From SAR324 cluster bacterium (GTDB lineage Bacteria > SAR324 > NAC60-12): DNA of 58,144 nucleotides. Position 1 is the first letter of the stretch. Every line of letters begins with the position of its first letter. The translations under genes and the position numbers were made by a program. Location of the stretch: contig JAQWOT010000343.1 of NCBI GenBank assembly GCA_029245725.1, positions 1-58,144 of the forward strand, in the 5' to 3' direction. Shown here one piece after another: positions 17,125 through 25,860 of the stretch. Below the pieces are notes generated by a model that saw only the letters and a list, made by a program, of their open reading frames with translations, searched no databases and was not told the origin of the DNA.

Positions 17125-18522
17125 TTAGGATCTCTTGAACTTAACAATGTCTTCATCTTCACGGACTTCATCAGAGGCACCCTGAACTCGCTCGATGAAT
17201 TCCTCCGCACTTGCACGACCTGTCAGAAGAGCACCCATGCTATCTTTGACTTCGCTGTAGATGTCAGAGTACCAGCCCGGGAAGGATGGTCTGTCTAGGA
17301 TGTTCGGCCCTGCATTTTCTACTGCGGTGAGTGCAGAAGTCATCGCAGAGCTCAACTCCACACCCTCTGCTCCACCTACCACTGGCATAATTGAACCCAC
17401 ATTCTGGGCAAACCACTTTGCCGACTCCTTGCTCAGCAAGCAGCGTAAAAACTCCATACCTGCAACTGGATTTTTCCCGTTAGAAAAGACCATGAAAGGT
17501 TCACCGGAACTCGCATCAATCCAGCTTAATTTGGACGCATCGTCAGAAGGTACTGACTTGATGACCATGTCAAATCCACCAGGGGTAATGCTGCGCATTT
17601 CATTTTCCAGCCACGTTCCACATGGAATGAATGCCGCTTTCTTCTGCAACCACTCAGCCTGGGATTCTGTATGGGTCAGTCCAGGCGTACCCTCCATGAT
17701 GTAGCCGTTGTCATGCAAGGCCTTCATCATATTCAGTGCTTGTAGCATCGCAGGATGCTCCCAGGCACCAGGAACCAAATTGTCAACATCTTTCCAAATC
17801 TGTGTCCCACCAATTTTGGAAACCATTGGCTCTAAGAGACCAAAGAGCATGTATTGAGGATACTTTCCTTGGTAGGTCCAAGGCGCAATGCCCGAAGACT
17901 TGATGGTGTCGCAAAGCGAAAGCATTCCATCCCAAGTGGTCGGGTAATTCCAACCCTTTTCATCGAAGAGTGACTTGCTATGCCACACTCCAAAGACTGT
18001 AAAAGCAATGTTCACGTAGCGCTGTACGCCGTCAAAAAGACCAGAATTTTGTGACCCAGGAAACAAGGTTTCACCAAATGTTTTGCCTGGAGTATCAATA
18101 GCTGGTGCTGACATCAGTGGCCCAAGATCCAGTATTTCTCCTTCACCAACCAGGGCCCCTGTGTCGAGATTTCCAGCGCCACTGTTGTCCATTACGTCTG
18201 GTGGATTCCCTGCGATGATTCTGGGGCGTAAGCGTTCACCAACTCTTTGTATTCCCTCCACAGACATGCTGCTGCCAGGGTGGACTTCTGCAAAAATTTC
18301 TGCTGCATACTCAATGTAAGCATGCCCAAATCCACCGCTGAAAAACACACCCTCAGCCTGAGTATTTGCTGCCAATCCCAATGGATTTGTGGCGCCTGAA
18401 GCTACCTTAATGCCTGTTTTGGCAAGCAAAATCTGAGGCAATACTGAACTGAGACCAATACCCAGACCAGCTGCGCCCGTGTATTCAATAAAGCGTCTTC
18501 GTGAAATTCCCGATTTTTTCAT
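17125..18522 (-). CDS. Carbohydrate ABC transporter substrate-binding protein, Tat-exported
   Basis: A 465-residue extracellular solute-binding protein of family 1 (UgpB/MalE-like). The N-terminus MKKSGISRRRFIEYTGAAGL has a twin-arginine signal (SRRRF) followed by a hydrophobic stretch. The mature protein has the family pattern (TTWDGMLSLCDTIKSSGIAP and WLQKKAAFIPCGTWLENEM). The start at 18522 is supported by GGAG 7 bases upstream; the longer ORF from 18561 would place the Tat motif too far in. First gene of the operon, followed by two permeases. The ligand is probably an oligosaccharide or amino-sugar derivative, judging by the esterase, epimerase and PLP enzyme downstream. Confidence 0.9.
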   Translation of the reverse strand: MKKSGISRRRFIEYTGAAGLGIGLSSVLPQILLAKTGIKVASGATNPLGLAANTQAEGVFFSGGFGHAYIEYAAEIFAEVHPGSSMSVEGIQRVGERLRPRIIAGNPPDVMDNSGAGNLDTGALVGEGEILDLGPLMSAPAIDTPGKTFGETLFPGSQNSGLFDGVQRYVNIAFTVFGVWHSKSLFDEKGWNYPTTWDGMLSLCDTIKSSGIAPWTYQGKYPQYMLFGLLEPMVSKIGGTQIWKDVDNLVPGAWEHPAMLQALNMMKALHDNGYIMEGTPGLTHTESQAEWLQKKAAFIPCGTWLENEMRSITPGGFDMVIKSVPSDDASKLSWIDASSGEPFMVFSNGKNPVAGMEFLRCLLSKESAKWFAQNVGSIMPVVGGAEGVELSSAMTSALTAVENAGPNILDRPSFPGWYSDIYSEVKDSMGALLTGRASAEEFIERVQGASDEVREDEDIVKFKRS

Positions 18523-18802
18523 GTGAGCTCCAATGAATAGATGAGGCGAAAAACCCCTCATCGAAATCGTATTTGCTCAAAGACCCTGATTGTGCCCTTG
18601 AGAACCTCAATCGCAGGCGCGAAATTACAACAACTCGATTCATCAGACAACTTTTTTTTGAAGGGCCGGAAGTTGCTACGAATATTTTATGTTTTCTTGT
18701 TTTAAATGTCTGTGGCTTCCGCTCAATCAAAGGAATGCCTATCTAAATGTTTTCAAAAATTCTCAAACCAGCTCACTACACTCATATTTGAGTTCCCAAT
18801 TC

Positions 18803-19774
18803 ATGGATAAAAAACCCGTACTTCCCATTATTTTTGGAATCCCAGGCTTGGAGATTGAAAAAGAATGGGCTGATTTTTTTCAGAGAGTCTCCCCCTTTGG
18901 CTTTATTCTATTTGCAAGAAATCTGAAGGAACCAAAGCAAATCAAGCGGTTGGTTCAACAATTTCACGAAGTTTGTAATCGTGATGATCTTGCCATCTTG
19001 ATTGATGAAGAAGGAGGGCGTGTTCAGAGATTGCCGCAGCCCAATTGGAAGCGTTATCCCTCCGCAAGATCACTCGTGGAAGATGGAGGGAGTGAGGAGA
19101 AAATCCAACAAAGGATTCACCAAAATTATTGGGAACTTGGCAAAGGACTCAAAGAGTTGGGCATTACTGTGGATGCTGCTCCTGTAGCTGATCTACTAAT
19201 ACCCGATGCCCATGACGTAATTGGAGATCGCGCTTTTGCTTCAGATCCGAAGAATGTCGCTGAGTTTGCAAGAGCCTGCGCTAATGGACTAGGTGAGGTG
19301 GGAGTCATTCCAACAGTCAAGCATCTGCCAGGCTATGGACGAGCGGCTGTAGATCCTCACGAAGAACTGCCGATTGTTCGGGAGACCGAGGATTTCTTGA
19401 AAAAATCAGATTTTCTTCCTTTTCAGATGCTAGCTGACCTTCCATGGGGTATGAGCAGTCACTTGCTATTCCCTGAACTGGATGAAAAATGGCCGGCCAC
19501 ACTCTCTAAAAAAATCATCAGTGACATCATTCGAGATTGGATTGGTTTTAAAGGAGTGCTGGTCACAGATTGTTTGTTCATGAAGGCACTTTCCGGAACG
19601 ATGCCCGAGAGAATTCAACGCTGCCTTGAGGTGGGATGTGATCTTGCCCTTCATAGTCACGGAGAACTAGCGGACTTAGAAAAAGCAGTGGTGGGAATGC
19701 AGCCAATCTCAGCTCTTTCTTTGGAACGTTGGGAGAAATCTTTAGATTGGGTTAAAGAAAAAGCACACTTTTGA
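18803..19774 (+). CDS. nagZ: Beta-N-acetylhexosaminidase, glycoside hydrolase family 3
   Basis: A 323-residue GH3 enzyme of NagZ type. It shows DEEGGRVQRLPQP (family DQEGGRVQRL), KHLPGYGRAAVDPHEELP (family KHFPGHG...DSH...LP, keeping the catalytic His after the DP) and the nucleophile motif VTDCLFMKAL. NagZ removes GlcNAc from anhydromuropeptides in the cytosol during peptidoglycan recycling. The substitutions PGHG to PGYG and DDL to DCL are mild departures from the canonical enzyme. The ATG at 18803 gives the normal length; the ORF is open 38 codons further upstream without family similarity. No signal peptide. Convergent with the next gene. Confidence 0.87.
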   Translation: MDKKPVLPIIFGIPGLEIEKEWADFFQRVSPFGFILFARNLKEPKQIKRLVQQFHEVCNRDDLAILIDEEGGRVQRLPQPNWKRYPSARSLVEDGGSEEKIQQRIHQNYWELGKGLKELGITVDAAPVADLLIPDAHDVIGDRAFASDPKNVAEFARACANGLGEVGVIPTVKHLPGYGRAAVDPHEELPIVRETEDFLKKSDFLPFQMLADLPWGMSSHLLFPELDEKWPATLSKKIISDIIRDWIGFKGVLVTDCLFMKALSGTMPERIQRCLEVGCDLALHSHGELADLEKAVVGMQPISALSLERWEKSLDWVKEKAHF

Positions 19775-19801
19775 GTCATTTTTCAAAAAATTGTTTTTAA
19801 A

Positions 19802-20860
19802 TTAACCATTCTTGTGTTGATAAGCTTGGTTAAGTCGACTTCGCAGATCAGAGATGAATCCGTCACTGATGCTCACATCGTGAGCAATGGAATGCCAGAG
19901 GCCAACTTCGTTTACATAGCTACGTAAAAGCTTGAGTCCCTCCACCAATTGATCCCAGGTCAGCCCCATTGCTTCTGGCCTGATGTCCAATCCAATACTT
20001 GAGATAGTATCCAACATTTCCTCAGATCCATCCTCATGAAGCATTGAACCAACTATCACCCCCAGGCCAACAGGCTGTCCATGCAAGAACTTCTTTCCGG
20101 TTAGTTTTTCAAGGGTGTAAAAAAGGAAGTGATCAGTCCCTTCGATGTGTCGAGGACACCAACCAGCACCATGATAACTGGTCCCCCATTTTAAACCATC
20201 AACGAGAGCCTCAATTCCACGATCATTCATGGCTCGAATATTATCAACGTTCTCAACAATTCCTCGAACTTTCCTCATTGACTGTTGAGCCAAACCTTCA
20301 TCATAACGCCATTTCTCTTCAATCTTCCCCTCTCGCTCTGCGTATTTCCAGTCCAGCACTCCAGTATGAAAACAGAGGATATCACCAATCCCTGACCAAT
20401 TCAGATGAGGTGGGCAATTAGCTAGCACGTCATAATCAATATACACTGTCTCTGGAACTGCCCACCCACGGTAAACGACTTTTCCATCAATTCTAATTCC
20501 GGAGCGCTGGCCATAGACCGCATTCACAGAAAGGGCTGTGGGAGCCTGGAATAGGGGAAGATTTTTGCGCCAGCTGAAGTATTTTGCCACATCTAAGGCC
20601 TGTCCACCTCCAAGACCCACAATCGCCCGAACTTCTCCAAGATTTTCAGCGTCTTTGTTGAGATCATCCTGCTCAATCGATCTACAAAAGTAAGTTTGGC
20701 ACTCTGCTCCCTCAAAATGATGTCCAAACATCGGCCATAAATCTTCCATTGTAACGACAAGGAAAGGTGGATTGACGAAATTCTTGAATTCATCCAAAAG
20801 TCCCCGGCCAAAGATCGTTGTGAAGCCATATGGAATTTCCTTGCTGTGTTTGTGTTGCAT
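19802..20860 (-). CDS. sn-glycerol-1-phosphate dehydrogenase-like (iron-containing alcohol dehydrogenase superfamily)
   Basis: A 352-residue enzyme with the NAD-binding motif VGLGGGQALDVAKYFSW and the divalent-metal site suggested by SGIGDIL, RHIEGTDHFLFY and FLHGQPVGLG. This arrangement matches the glycerol-1-phosphate dehydrogenase/AraM branch rather than class III alcohol dehydrogenases. Bacterial AraM-like enzymes reduce dihydroxyacetone phosphate to glycerol-1-phosphate. The ATG at 20860 has GAGGAATATC ahead of it and is preferred to the TTG at 20872. It appears monocistronic, between nagZ (convergent) and the Tct transporter (divergent). Function in lipid or polyol metabolism is not settled by context. 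Confidence 0.82.
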   Translation of the reverse strand: MQHKHSKEIPYGFTTIFGRGLLDEFKNFVNPPFLVVTMEDLWPMFGHHFEGAECQTYFCRSIEQDDLNKDAENLGEVRAIVGLGGGQALDVAKYFSWRKNLPLFQAPTALSVNAVYGQRSGIRIDGKVVYRGWAVPETVYIDYDVLANCPPHLNWSGIGDILCFHTGVLDWKYAEREGKIEEKWRYDEGLAQQSMRKVRGIVENVDNIRAMNDRGIEALVDGLKWGTSYHGAGWCPRHIEGTDHFLFYTLEKLTGKKFLHGQPVGLGVIVGSMLHEDGSEEMLDTISSIGLDIRPEAMGLTWDQLVEGLKLLRSYVNEVGLWHSIAHDVSISDGFISDLRSRLNQAYQHKNG

Positions 20861-20981
20861 GATATTCCTCAATTTTATGTAAAACCCTAAAAAGACATTT
20901 CGATTATGGCCAGAGGCTTTTAACTGAAAAACTATTGTCGTTCAAGGAAGATTTTTTGGTGAACATTTTTTACTCGACAAA

Positions 20982-20997
20982 ATTTGGAATACCAAAT
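20982..20997. promoter_or_regulatory. Candidate operator upstream of the Tct transporter
   Basis: A perfect inverted repeat ATTTGG-AATA-CCAAAT lies 38 bases before the tctC start codon. Its position suits a repressor site, and the GntR/FCD regulator at the end of the same operon is the natural candidate. No second copy was found. Confidence 0.4.
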
Positions 20998-21035
20998 ACC
21001 TTTCAGCGCTCTTTCTCAATCTCTAAGGAGGAATC

Positions 21036-21986
21036 ATGAAGAAACTATTCGCAACGTCGTTGGCAGCTGTGATGCTGCTCGGCGGCACCTTGGTCAGTGC
21101 CAGTGACTATCCAAACAAAACTGTGGAGGTAATCACTCATGCTGGAGCAGGGGGTGGAACTGACGTAACCGCTCGAATGATGATGCTACGCGCACGCCGA
21201 GTGTTGGGCGAAGACATGGTGGTTGTCAACAAGCGCGGTGGGGGTGGCTCCGTGGCTATGGATTACTATATTGAGCAACCAGCTGATGGCTATTCTATTT
21301 TGACCTTCACTATTGGTCATGCTGCTGAGTTAGCGAAAAATAAAACTAAGATGACCTTGGATGACGTCCGCCCAATTGCGAGAGGTACGGATGACCCGCA
21401 AATCTTGATGGTGCGCTGTGGAGTCTATGACAGTGCACAGAGCTTCGTGAATGCACAAAAAGATAAACCTTTGGCTTACGGTACCACCCACTTGGGGAAC
21501 ATTGATGACGTATCGGCATTCATGTTTACAAAGCGCGGAAACCTAGCAACCCCAAAAATTGTACCCTTTGATGGTGGTGGGGAATTAGCTACCCAATTGG
21601 TGGCTGGTGCTGTGGATGTCGGGGTTTTGAACCTAGCAGAAGCTGGAGCCCAAATCGAAGCAGGAGATATTTGCCCGATCGTTGTTCTTGCTGATGAAAG
21701 AATGTCTGCTATCTCAGATGTCTCAACTGCGAAAGAGTTGGGTATCCCTGTCAGTTTTTCAACCGTCAGGGGTTTTGTCGTCCATAAAGATGTCCCAGAT
21801 GAAGTTGCTAAAAAGATTGAAGATTCCCTTATCAAAGCCATGAAACACGGTGTTTATCAGGGCTTCTTGACCTCTGTGGGCCTGGACTCGACATCAGTAG
21901 CAGAATCTGAAGTATGGGGTAACCAACTGCAAACCATGGTTACTGACATGAAAGATGCCCTTACTGAATTGGGTTTTATTCAATAA
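21036..21986 (+). CDS. tctC: Tripartite tricarboxylate transporter binding protein
   Basis: A 316-residue periplasmic protein of the TctC/Bug family. A Sec signal peptide occupies about residues 1-22 (cleavage near VSASDYP). The mature start YPNKTVEVITHAGAGGGTD is the hallmark Bug motif contacting the ligand carboxylate through water and glycine-rich loops. AAGGAGG sits an ideal distance before the ATG. First gene of a TctC-TctB-TctA operon. A stem-loop follows the stop. The ligand is probably a carboxylic acid; the PdxA-like enzyme downstream suggests a hydroxylated C4 acid or its precursor, as an inference. Confidence 0.93.
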   Translation: MKKLFATSLAAVMLLGGTLVSASDYPNKTVEVITHAGAGGGTDVTARMMMLRARRVLGEDMVVVNKRGGGGSVAMDYYIEQPADGYSILTFTIGHAAELAKNKTKMTLDDVRPIARGTDDPQILMVRCGVYDSAQSFVNAQKDKPLAYGTTHLGNIDDVSAFMFTKRGNLATPKIVPFDGGGELATQLVAGAVDVGVLNLAEAGAQIEAGDICPIVVLADERMSAISDVSTAKELGIPVSFSTVRGFVVHKDVPDEVAKKIEDSLIKAMKHGVYQGFLTSVGLDSTSVAESEVWGNQLQTMVTDMKDALTELGFIQ

Positions 21987-21996
21987 TTTCTTTTTT

Positions 21997-22020
21997 TGTG
22001 CCCCATTCCTGTGGGGTACA
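21997..22020 (+). promoter_or_regulatory. Stem-loop between tctC and tctB
   Basis: TGTGCCCCA (21997-22005) pairs with TGGGGTACA (22012-22020) over 9 bp with one G-U and a 6-base loop, just after the tctC stop. The T-run precedes rather than follows the stem, so it is not a standard terminator in the reading direction. It probably stabilises the tctC message. The GTG at 21998 lies inside the stem and is an unlikely start for tctB. Confidence 0.6.
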
Positions 22021-22042
22021 TACTCTCTCTTTTCATCCTACA

Positions 22043-22525
22043 ATGGCTGTCCAATCCAACGGCTCAGGCTCTAACTCACTCAATAGCAGTCGCTGGGTGA
22101 TCCCCGGATTGATCATCTTGTTTTGTGTAGTCGCTTTTTATTTTACTACTCAATTTGACCGGGTCCCAGAGATCCTTAAGCGTGGGATCCAACCCTCTGA
22201 TTTTCCACAGTTAATTCTCCTATTGTTGATAGGACTGGCATGCCTACTTCCCTTTGAGAAGATTCAACACAACCGACCAGCTATTCAGCCTTCAGTTTTC
22301 ATTTCCCTCTTACTCATCATCATTTTTGTTCTATTAACCAATCTAGATTTCTTTATTGCTCTAGGATGCTTTGGTGGTTTGCTCTCCTTTAGTTGGGGGG
22401 AACGCCGATTGGGAGCTTTATTCTTGGTTACGCTGTTTTTTCCAACTTTTGTTTTCTTTCTTTTCGATCTCGTCTTTGAAGTCCGCTTCCCGCGCGGTTT
22501 GTTGACGAATCTTTGGTACGGATAA
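22043..22525 (+). CDS. tctB: Tripartite tricarboxylate transporter small membrane subunit
   Basis: A 160-residue protein with four predicted membrane segments (for example WVIPGLIILFCVVAFYF). It matches the poorly conserved TctB family by size, topology and gene order. The ATG at 22043 is chosen because the alternative GTG at 21998 lies within an mRNA stem. No strong ribosome binding site is visible, which fits low expression relative to tctC. Its end overlaps the tctA start. Confidence 0.85.
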   Translation: MAVQSNGSGSNSLNSSRWVIPGLIILFCVVAFYFTTQFDRVPEILKRGIQPSDFPQLILLLLIGLACLLPFEKIQHNRPAIQPSVFISLLLIIIFVLLTNLDFFIALGCFGGLLSFSWGERRLGALFLVTLFFPTFVFFLFDLVFEVRFPRGLLTNLWYG

Positions 22526-24018
22526 AATTGGAAGCCATCTTCTCCGGTTTATGGGCCTTAGCTGACCCAATGCTATTGCTATTGATTGTGCTGGCCACAT
22601 TGGGGGGTATTCTTGTCGGAGCTCTCCCAGGCCTAAATGCTACAAATGGGGTTGCTCTATTACTACCATTTACCATCACAATGGAGCCCATTGCTGCGAT
22701 CGCAGTTCTCACAACGATTTATTGCGCTGCAACCTTTGCAGGAGCTGTGACCGCAATTTTGATCAATACTCCGGGTACTTCTGCGAGTGCTACCACGTGC
22801 CTTGATGGCTATCCCCTTGCGCAGCGGGGTGAAGCAGGTCGCGCGCTCGGAATGGCAGCTGTTTCTTCAACAATTGGCGGAATCATAAGCGTACTTTGCC
22901 TGATGGCAGCAGCTCCATTGCTTGCAGGTGCGGCTTACAAATTTGCTCCTCCAGAATATTTTGCTCTGACAGTCTTCGGCCTCTCAATGCTGGCTTCCAT
23001 TGGTGAAGAGTCATCCATTAAAAGCATCATGTCTGGAGCATTCGGCGTTTTGTTGGCAACAGTCGGCATTGACCTGCTTACAACCGTTGAACGTTTTACC
23101 TTTGGTATGAATGAATTAACCGAGGGAATTGGCTTTGTGCCAGTCATGATTGGAGTGTTTGGAATAGCAGAACTCTTGGCTCAGGCTGGTCAACTTGGAA
23201 TCGTCCGCGAGAGAATCACTCTTCGAGCGATCCAATTGCCCAGCAAAGCGGATTATCAGAAAACCTGGAAAGCAATTCTACGATCGTCAGGAATTGGCAC
23301 TTTTATCGGAATTTTACCCGCTGAAGGAGCGACCATCGCTTCGATGATCGGTTACAACGAGGCTAAGCGTTGGTCTAAGACACCTGAGGAATTTGGGAAG
23401 GGTTCCATTGAAGGGATAGCCGGTAGCGAGGCCGCCAATAATTCCGCTACTGGGGGCGCTATGGTTCCCACTTTAGCCCTTGGAATCCCTGGCAGTCCCA
23501 CTGCAGCTGTAATTCTCGCCGGATTGATGGTACACGGCCTGCGTCCTGGACCAACCATGTTCACTGAGCAATCGACATTCGTCTTTGCTATTTTCTGGTC
23601 AATGCTGTTGGTCAATGTCCTGTTTTTCTTCGTTGGCTTGTACGGAGCACGAATTTTTGCTCGCGCAACTTTGATTCCGTTAACCATCCTTTGGCCCATG
23701 GTTTTCCTTTTTTCCATCGTAGGTGCTTACGCCCTGGATCAATCAATGATTGACGTTTGGATTGCGCTGATTTTTGGGGTGATCGGGTATCTCATGCGAA
23801 GGTATGGATTTTCAGTGGTATCTCTCGCGATAGGTTTGATTCTGGGAGGGATGCTAGAAAAGCGGCTAGGACAGAGCATGGTGATGTTGGACGAACAATG
23901 GTGGTTGATCGCAACGAGACCACTTTCTTTGTTTTTCCTTGTTTTGACGGTTTTGGCGCTGGCTGGACCATCTTTGCTAAAAAAACTGAAGACCTTGAAA
24001 TCATGGAAGTCTACATAG
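22513..24018 (+). CDS. tctA: Tripartite tricarboxylate transporter large permease
   Basis: A 501-residue protein with about 12 membrane segments and the TctA signatures GALPGLNATNGVALLLPF near the N-terminus and INTPGTSASATTCLDGYPLA around residues 85-105. The second half repeats the pattern (LPAEGATIASMIGYNEAKRW and GIPGSPTAAVILAGLMVHG). It is the transport channel. The start is a TTG at 22513, or another TTG at 22528, overlapping tctB by about a dozen bases and implying coupling. Confidence 0.93.
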   Translation: MVRIKLEAIFSGLWALADPMLLLLIVLATLGGILVGALPGLNATNGVALLLPFTITMEPIAAIAVLTTIYCAATFAGAVTAILINTPGTSASATTCLDGYPLAQRGEAGRALGMAAVSSTIGGIISVLCLMAAAPLLAGAAYKFAPPEYFALTVFGLSMLASIGEESSIKSIMSGAFGVLLATVGIDLLTTVERFTFGMNELTEGIGFVPVMIGVFGIAELLAQAGQLGIVRERITLRAIQLPSKADYQKTWKAILRSSGIGTFIGILPAEGATIASMIGYNEAKRWSKTPEEFGKGSIEGIAGSEAANNSATGGAMVPTLALGIPGSPTAAVILAGLMVHGLRPGPTMFTEQSTFVFAIFWSMLLVNVLFFFVGLYGARIFARATLIPLTILWPMVFLFSIVGAYALDQSMIDVWIALIFGVIGYLMRRYGFSVVSLAIGLILGGMLEKRLGQSMVMLDEQWWLIATRPLSLFFLVLTVLALAGPSLLKKLKTLKSWKST

Positions 24019-24134
24019 ACCAAATGCATTTCTCTTTTTGATTGATAATCAAGTATCTGAAAATTTTTACTTCTAAAGAGTTATCTTTTGATTTTTAGAT
24101 TTTAGATACTTTAATTCATATCTAATTAGAGTTG

Positions 24135-24854
24135 ATGGAATCACTCGATGAATTGAAGAACTCGGGGCAGCCTTTGCTCAGACCCAGGAGATCGCTCGCT
24201 GAGGAGGCAGCAGAAGCACTTAGAGAGCTAATCCTGCTTGAAAAGCTTAAAGCAGGCATCCCCATTCCAGAACGAGATCTCGCCTCAGTGCTTGGGATCA
24301 GCAGAACTCCTCTTCGAGAAGCACTAAAGATTTTGGAGCTTGAAGGCCTGGTAGAGTACAGTTTGACTCGCCGCCCTTTCGTCGCAAATCCATCACTCCT
24401 AGAGTTGGCAGATGTGATCAAAGTGATTGGAGCCTTGGAGTCTCTTGCAGGTGAACTGGCTTGTGAACGGGCCAATCAGGACGAGATCAATTCCATTTCA
24501 AGCCTTGCAGAAGAAATGTTAGACAAATCCGATCGAATTGAACCACTTGATTTCTTCAAGATTGATATGGAATTTCATCGACAGTTGGTCGCTTCCAGTA
24601 GAAACCCAGCCCTGATAGAAACTCATCGGCAATACAATGCAAGGCTATGGAGGGCTCGTTTCGTATCTTCTCGAAGATTAGCAAGACGAACGATGACCCT
24701 GGATCAGCATGATCAAATCGCTGATTCACTTAGAAAACGGGACACCAGGCAGATATCGATAGCCTTACGAAATCACTTGGATACAACGATTAATAACATC
24801 TCTGAAGATCAAGAGGAGAATCCTTCACAACCACATGAGGAATACCCCTTATGA
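24135..24854 (+). CDS. GntR-family transcriptional regulator, FCD (FadR) type
   Basis: A 239-residue regulator. The winged helix occupies about 20-85, with the recognition region SVLGISRTPLREALKILELEGLVEY. The C-terminal FCD ligand domain includes DMEFHRQLVASSRNP, whose histidine usually binds a metal used to hold organic acids. The ATG at 24135 is one codon after a TTG. Its stop overlaps the next gene as ATGA. It follows the Tct genes and probably senses their substrate; the palindrome at 20982-20997 is a candidate target. Confidence 0.9.
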   Translation: MESLDELKNSGQPLLRPRRSLAEEAAEALRELILLEKLKAGIPIPERDLASVLGISRTPLREALKILELEGLVEYSLTRRPFVANPSLLELADVIKVIGALESLAGELACERANQDEINSISSLAEEMLDKSDRIEPLDFFKIDMEFHRQLVASSRNPALIETHRQYNARLWRARFVSSRRLARRTMTLDQHDQIADSLRKRDTRQISIALRNHLDTTINNISEDQEENPSQPHEEYPL

Positions 24855-25852
24855 AACCTAGAATTGCTTTGATACCTGGAGATCCAAGTGGAATAGGACC
24901 CGAACTTGTTGCGAAGCTACTGGCGGAACCAGGGATCTCTGAGGAAGCAGACGTCTTGGTTATCGGAGATAGGCATGTGCTAGAGATGGGTCAACACCAG
25001 GCAGGGATGCAAAACACCTTTAAACCAATAGATCCCTTAAAAATTGATTGGTCATCAGCAGATTCAGGCAGTTTTGCATTCCATCCCACCCAGACAATTT
25101 CAAGAGATGAGGTCAGGATTTCAGAGGCCACTCAAAGTTCTGGAGCTTCAGTCCTCAACACGTTGAATGTCGCCTTGGATTTTGCAAAAGACGGGATCGT
25201 TGATGCAGTGGTCTTTGCCCCTTTCAACAAGCAAGCGATGCATTTTGCTGGGTTGGGGCATGATGATGAGCTTCATTACATGGCCACCCGCCTGAAAGTT
25301 CACAACTATATCAGTGAGTTGAACACATTTGATGGAATGTGGACCAGTCGGGTCACAAGCCACATCGCCTTGAAAGATGTCGCTGAGCGAATCAACGAAC
25401 ACAGTATTGGTGAAGCTGTCCGGTTGATTCACGGCGTACTTTGTAATTCGGGAATTGCTTCACCAAAAATCTCCGTTGCAGCTCTAAACCCTCATGCAGG
25501 CGACGGGGGTAACTTTGGACGTGAGGAAATCGATGTGATTTTCCCAGCTGTCCAATCTCTTCAATCAGAAGGGCTTCCAGTAGATGGTCCCTGGCCTTCT
25601 GACACAGTATTCCTCAAAGCTATCACCAAAGAAATAGATGCTGTGGTCACGATGTATCATGACCAGGGGCAAATCGCTCTCAAGATGTTGGGCTTCAGTC
25701 GTGGCGTAACGGTGCAGGGTGGAATTCCTTTTCCAGTAACCACACCAGCTCACGGTACGGCCTTCGATATTGCAGGTCAGGGAAAAGCAAATCTCGGGGC
25801 AACTCGAGCAGCCTTTGACCTAGCTTGCAAGATGGTCAGTCACTGGAATTAA
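24851..25852 (+). CDS. 4-hydroxythreonine-4-phosphate dehydrogenase-family protein (PdxA/PdxA2-like)
   Basis: A 333-residue PdxA-family enzyme. It has GDPSGIGPE (9-17), FAPFNKQAMH near residue 123, NPHAGDGG, and the metal and substrate region MYHDQGQIALKMLGF followed by GGIPFPVTTPAHGTAFDIAGQG. In B6 synthesis PdxA oxidises 4-phosphohydroxy-threonine. Homologues in catabolic operons (PdxA2) oxidise D-threonate or D-erythronate 4-phosphate to dihydroxyacetone phosphate and CO2. The regulator and transporter context favours the catabolic role. The usual partner kinase (DUF1537) is not in the window. The gene is coupled to the regulator by ATGA. Confidence 0.87.
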   Translation: MKPRIALIPGDPSGIGPELVAKLLAEPGISEEADVLVIGDRHVLEMGQHQAGMQNTFKPIDPLKIDWSSADSGSFAFHPTQTISRDEVRISEATQSSGASVLNTLNVALDFAKDGIVDAVVFAPFNKQAMHFAGLGHDDELHYMATRLKVHNYISELNTFDGMWTSRVTSHIALKDVAERINEHSIGEAVRLIHGVLCNSGIASPKISVAALNPHAGDGGNFGREEIDVIFPAVQSLQSEGLPVDGPWPSDTVFLKAITKEIDAVVTMYHDQGQIALKMLGFSRGVTVQGGIPFPVTTPAHGTAFDIAGQGKANLGATRAAFDLACKMVSHWN

Positions 25853-25860
25853 CCCTCGAT

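Noticed and set aside
22513-24041. Several long ORFs opposite to or in other frames of tctA
   Set aside because: They are shadows of the GC-biased codons of a membrane protein; none has motifs or a ribosome binding site.
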